Assembly (NCBI RefSeq): GCF_012034205.1
Contig: NZ_JAATEM010000031.1
Coordinates: forward strand, 25,832 to 89,831
Direction of reading: 5' to 3'
DNA: 64,000 bases
Source of the DNA: Streptomyces composti
GTDB taxonomy: Bacteria; Actinomycetota; Actinomycetes; Streptomycetales; Streptomycetaceae
A program made the position numbers and the translations under genes. Below are positions 62,640 through 64,000 of this stretch, piece by piece. Each line of letters opens with the position of its first letter. Position 1 is the stretch's first letter. A model generated the notes under the pieces. That model did not search any database. It was given only the letters and a program-made list of their open reading frames with translations, and was not told the DNA's origin.

Positions 62640-63117
62640 TCTCCTGCGCTCCGGCGGCACGCAGCCGATCCGGGAAGACCCGGACCTCTCCGCGTACTGG
62701 CCGCCGACGACGTGACCGGCCACGGGCATCCGCTGGTCAGGGCGTCGGCGGCCCGCCCGGCGGCCGAGGCCGCCGATCCGCATGACTGCGCGCGACGAGC
62801 CTTCGTGCGGCGGCGCCTGGCACCGGCAGGACCCGCGCGGCAACAGGCCCGGCGTCGACGCCGCTTCTCGCTGCGCGGCGAACGCCCGGCCTTCACGCCC
62901 GACCCGGCGGCCGGCGAACGCGACCACCCCGGCCGCTGCGCGGCACCGCATCCGGCCGTCGTGACGGCCCCCGGAACCGCGCGGGACCGGGCCGACCTGT
63001 GGCAGATGCTCCCCACCTCGCCGGCGGAGCAGAGCTGCCGGGAGCGGGGCCGCCCGTGAGCCGGTGGGCCGGACCGGGAGCCGGCGCGTCCGTCCGCGCG
63101 CCGGCGGGCCGCCTGAC
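62640..63117. other. Intergenic region, possible gene remnant
   Basis: About 480 bases between the operon terminator and the acyltransferase stop. A plus-strand frame is open to TGA at 63059 (from GTG 62713), but its GC is high in all three codon positions and it has no ribosome site. A short frame from ATG 62620 starts inside the terminator loop. Neither product is recognised; a decayed gene is possible. Confidence 0.35.
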
Positions 63118-63846
63118 TCAGTGGGCCTCGGCCGCGCGGACCTGCTCCGGGGTGGGCGCCGTGCCGCCGAGGTGGGCCGGCATCCACCAGGTGTCCTCGG
63201 GGCCCCGCGGGCGCACCGGGTAGGCCCGCTGTGCGGCCTCCAGCAGCTCCTGGACCCGCTCGCGCAGCTGCCGGGTGATCACACCGGCGTAGGTGTCCTT
63301 CGACGCCTCCAGCGCCTCGCCCACGCGAATGGTGATCGGCGTGTGGCTGCGCTTGAAGTTGCGCGGGCGGCCCTTGGTCCACAGGCGCTGGGTGCCCCAG
63401 ACCGCCATCGGGATCAGCGGCACGCCGGCCTCCTGCGCCAGGCGTGCCGCACCCGACTTGAAGCTCTTCAGCGTGAACGACTGGGAGATCGTCGCCTCGG
63501 GGAAGACGCCCACGATCTCGCCCGACCGCAGCGAGCGCAGCGCGTGCTCGTACGCCGCCTCGCCCTGGGCGCGGTCGACCGGGATGTGCTTCATCCCCCG
63601 CATCAGCGGTCCGGAGATCCGGTGCCGGAAGACCGACTCCTTCGCCATGAAGCGCACCAGCCGCTTCTGCGGCAGTGCGGCCAGACCGTTGAAGACGAAG
63701 TCCAGATAGCTGATGTGGTTGCTCACCAGCACGGCGCCGCCCGTGCGCGGGATGTACTCCGAACCCCTCAGGTCGATCTTGAGGTCCCACACCTTGAACA
63801 GGGTGCGGGCGAAACCGATCACGGGGCGGTAGACGAGTTCTGCCAT
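63118..63846 (-). CDS. 1-acyl-sn-glycerol-3-phosphate acyltransferase (PlsC-like)
   Basis: The 242-residue protein has the acyltransferase motifs NHISYLD (residues 43-49, the NHx4D catalytic pair) and FPEAT (115-119), plus the VPLIPMAVWGTQRL block. It transfers an acyl chain to lysophosphatidic acid or a related acceptor at the inner membrane surface. A Pro-rich C-terminal 25 residues follow. An inverted repeat lies upstream. Homologues in streptomycetes often exist in several copies. Confidence 0.93.
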   Translation of the reverse strand: MAELVYRPVIGFARTLFKVWDLKIDLRGSEYIPRTGGAVLVSNHISYLDFVFNGLAALPQKRLVRFMAKESVFRHRISGPLMRGMKHIPVDRAQGEAAYEHALRSLRSGEIVGVFPEATISQSFTLKSFKSGAARLAQEAGVPLIPMAVWGTQRLWTKGRPRNFKRSHTPITIRVGEALEASKDTYAGVITRQLRERVQELLEAAQRAYPVRPRGPEDTWWMPAHLGGTAPTPEQVRAAEAH

Positions 63847-63913
63847 GGGCGGGATGGAACCCTTCCGTCTCTGCTGGGAAGGAGCCTCTCCCAGTCGAAG
63901 TTACGCAGCCGTA

Positions 63914-63960
63914 GGTTCACGGCTTGTCGCTGATGGTGCCCGAATAACGCGCCGTGAACC
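63914..63960. promoter_or_regulatory. Inverted repeat upstream of the acyltransferase gene
   Basis: GGTTCACGGC (63914-63923) and its exact complement GCCGTGAACC (63951-63960) are separated by 27 bases, 68 bases before the acyltransferase start. It is a candidate operator for a lipid-responsive regulator, or the end of a neighbouring transcript beyond the window. Confidence 0.5.
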
Positions 63961-64000
63961 AGCCCCGGAGCCCGCGAGCGGCGAGATTCTCGTCACGTCC

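Noticed and set aside
62620..62718. Short frame starting at ATG 62620
   Set aside because: The ATG is inside the loop of the operon terminator and the frame has no ribosome site.
62713..63059. Plus-strand frame after the aldolase operon
   Set aside because: GC is high at all codon positions, unlike real genes here; there is no ribosome site and no recognised family. A decayed gene remains possible.

Overview
The window is a high-GC actinobacterial chromosome segment, almost certainly Streptomyces. The grounds are codon usage with G or C in nearly every third position, frequent GTG starts, and many families that I know mainly from Streptomyces: a conservon (CvnA-D), DUF6397, DUF5709, DUF5134, DUF6214, DUF6421, DUF5997 and a zinc-free type B L31. 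No tRNA, rRNA, CRISPR array, insertion sequence, integrase or phage gene was recognised. It reads as a continuous vertical chromosome region, not an island.

Layout. 1-5.9 kb: the N-terminal end of a SNF2 helicase running off the left edge, a small membrane protein, a secreted alpha/beta hydrolase, two conserved hypotheticals and a methyltransferase. 6.0-12.3 kb: an MHYT membrane sensor, then a complete conservon (sensor kinase, roadblock protein, DUF742, small GTPase), a flavin split-barrel protein and a second stand-alone roadblock protein. 12.4-18.7 kb: DUF6397, TesB thioesterase, a Ski2-like helicase, a membrane hydrolase, L31 and DUF5709. 18.9-25.1 kb: an ABC exporter pair whose two halves have complementary defects, a MarR regulator and a second, symmetric ABC exporter facing the other way. 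25.1-33.6 kb: short MltG, an FAD oxidoreductase, YjbQ, a universal stress protein, a two-gene cation/proton antiporter system, the divergent DUF5997 / HTH-less LysR pair, DUF4142 and an Lrp regulator. 33.6-37.6 kb: a FUSC membrane protein behind a striking leader, a 6-phosphogluconolactonase-like protein and a chelatase-like protein. 37.7-43.6 kb: an Asp-box protein, uracil-DNA glycosylase and an N-acetylglucosamine-kinase-like ATPase in one direction, and a HEAT-repeat protein; the Asp-box and HEAT genes share a promoter motif matching the mycobacterial DNA-damage (PafBC/RecA-NDp) type. 43.6-51.7 kb: an AidB-like dehydrogenase with divergent PaaX, a ferredoxin-NADP reductase-like flavoprotein, DUF6214, DUF305 and LVIVD secreted proteins, and TetR. 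51.7-64 kb: PAP2, an M56 peptidase, DUF5134, MarR, VOC and GNAT proteins, GDPD, a three-gene unit DUF6421-SDR-threonine aldolase, and an acyltransferase.

The most interesting signals are as follows. (1) The FUSC gene has a leader peptide frame that runs through an intrinsic terminator, downstream of three Lrp-like boxes. (2) Twin DNA-damage-type promoters occur, one driving a unit that contains ung. (3) The heterodimeric ABC exporter has one completely degenerate ATP site. (4) The DUF6421-SDR-aldolase operon has its own regulatory hairpin and terminator and no known function. (5) A DNA-binding-domain-less LysR protein faces DUF5997 across a 25-bp-spaced direct repeat.
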